Source: a virus | Virus record (IMG/VR): IMGVR_UViG_3300036830_000113 | Span: 1 to 20,046 of that record | Length of the DNA: 20,046 nt | Strand: one strand, 5' to 3' | Shown: piece by piece, positions 19,731-20,046 of the stretch | How positions within the stretch are numbered: the first letter of the stretch is position 1 | How the letters are laid out: every line of letters begins with the position of its first letter | Program-made: the position numbers and the translations under genes | Notes under the pieces: model-generated | Database searches by the model: none | Told to the model about the DNA's origin: nothing | Seen by the model: only the letters and a program-made list of their open reading frames with translations

Positions 19731-20002
19731 CCTAACGCCTGACAGGTTTGTGACGCAAAGCTACCTATCGACCGTTAGGCAAGTCGCAGAGTACACGAAA
19801 CCGCAAAGTAGCGCCAGCGCTGGAGACTGGCAGGCGAAGCGCAGCGAGCGCCCTAACCCACCATCGGCCAGGGCGGCAGCAGAGATAGACCGCAATGGCG
19901 CAGAGAAGCCCGCCAGCGCATCGACGCCGCGAAGCAAGGCAAGGTATGGACCGGACTGGGCGAAGCGCGGGAAAGAGCCCCACGAAAGCAGGGGGGGTGG
20001 GG
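19731..20002. other. Non-coding control region with inverted repeats
   Basis: About 270 bases between the divergent regulator and the last promoter. CCTAACG (19731-19737) and CGTTAGG (19773-19779) form a 7-bp inverted repeat 35 bases apart, a possible operator pair. A perfect palindrome CCAGCGCTGG lies near 19814-19823. A frame from GTG 19750 is open for 91 codons but its product is a Ser/Arg/Ala-rich chain without recognisable structure; I do not call it. No tRNA or att core is evident. Confidence 0.5.
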
Positions 20003-20031
20003 TTGACAAAACCACTCACAACTAATACACT
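20003..20031 (+). promoter_or_regulatory. Strong rightward promoter at the window edge
   Basis: A perfect -35 box TTGACA (20003-20008), an optimal 17-base spacer and TACACT (20026-20031). CTCAC (20014-20018) and GTGAG (20034-20038) form an inverted repeat around the -10 box, a possible operator. GTG 20034 follows almost immediately, but the gene it serves lies outside the window. Confidence 0.65.
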
Positions 20032-20046
20032 AGGTGAGCACCGAGA

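Noticed and set aside
19750-20025. 91-codon forward frame before the last promoter
   Set aside because: Ser/Arg/Ala-rich, no domain, overlaps palindromes and the -35 box; more likely control region.
1-20046. tRNA genes, rRNA, insertion sequences, integrase, toxin-antitoxin pair
   Set aside because: Looked for cloverleaf arms, transposase or recombinase motifs and paired small genes; none could be supported. The ribbon-helix-helix gene has no recognisable toxin partner.

Overview
The window is a stretch of a tailed double-stranded DNA phage or prophage: terminase, a replication module, recombination and modification genes, and a host-interaction end. No portal, capsid, protease, tail-tube, integrase or endolysin gene is visible, so the structural module lies outside. 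Both ends cut features (terminase on the left, a promoter on the right). The moderately GC-rich composition, the exported beta-helix protein and several apparently leaderless transcripts would fit a soil phage of an Acidobacteriota-like host, but that host call is only an inference.

Layout. 1-2123: large terminase, unusually split into an ATPase ORF and a nuclease ORF by a frameshifted DUF5131 (Gp37/Gp68) gene. 2143-4825: promoter with a palindromic operator, a small HTH regulator, a replication initiator with an internal iteron-like array, and a DnaB-type helicase. 4822-8739: small zinc and ribbon-helix-helix proteins, a Ref/DUF968-like HNH protein, an ASCH protein, a PD-(D/E)XK nuclease and unknowns, nearly all joined by 4-base stop/start overlaps. 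8740-9397: a region packed with strong stem-loops, a candidate structured RNA. 9398-13343: SNF2-type helicase, HNH homing endonuclease, beta-class DNA methyltransferase, a C-terminal fragment of a cytosine-C5 methyltransferase and a RusA-type resolvase. 13336-14417: tiny ORFs, DUF3310 and two unknowns. 14407-15928: a unit of small exported or membrane proteins ending in an intrinsic terminator. 15930-19268: exported beta-helix (tail-spike/pectate-lyase-like) protein and small partners. 19287-19694: the only reverse-strand gene, a zinc-ribbon plus HTH regulator. 19731-20046: non-coding control region with a strong rightward promoter.

How the parts work together. HTH, initiator and helicase form an early replication operon. 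The PD-(D/E)XK nuclease, SNF2 helicase, RusA and Ref-like HNH protein would process replication and recombination intermediates. The methyltransferase probably marks phage DNA. The right end looks like host-surface interaction.

Main surprises: the terminase interrupted exactly at its domain boundary, with two expected nuclease acidic residues replaced; a 32-bp repeat family whose variable arms keep base-pairing and which occurs as inverted pairs around coding segments; the structured-RNA candidate at about 8784-9235; an iteron array inside the initiator gene, as in lambda O; and -10 boxes placed 6-9 bases from start codons. All family names come from reading translations and motifs; no database search was run.
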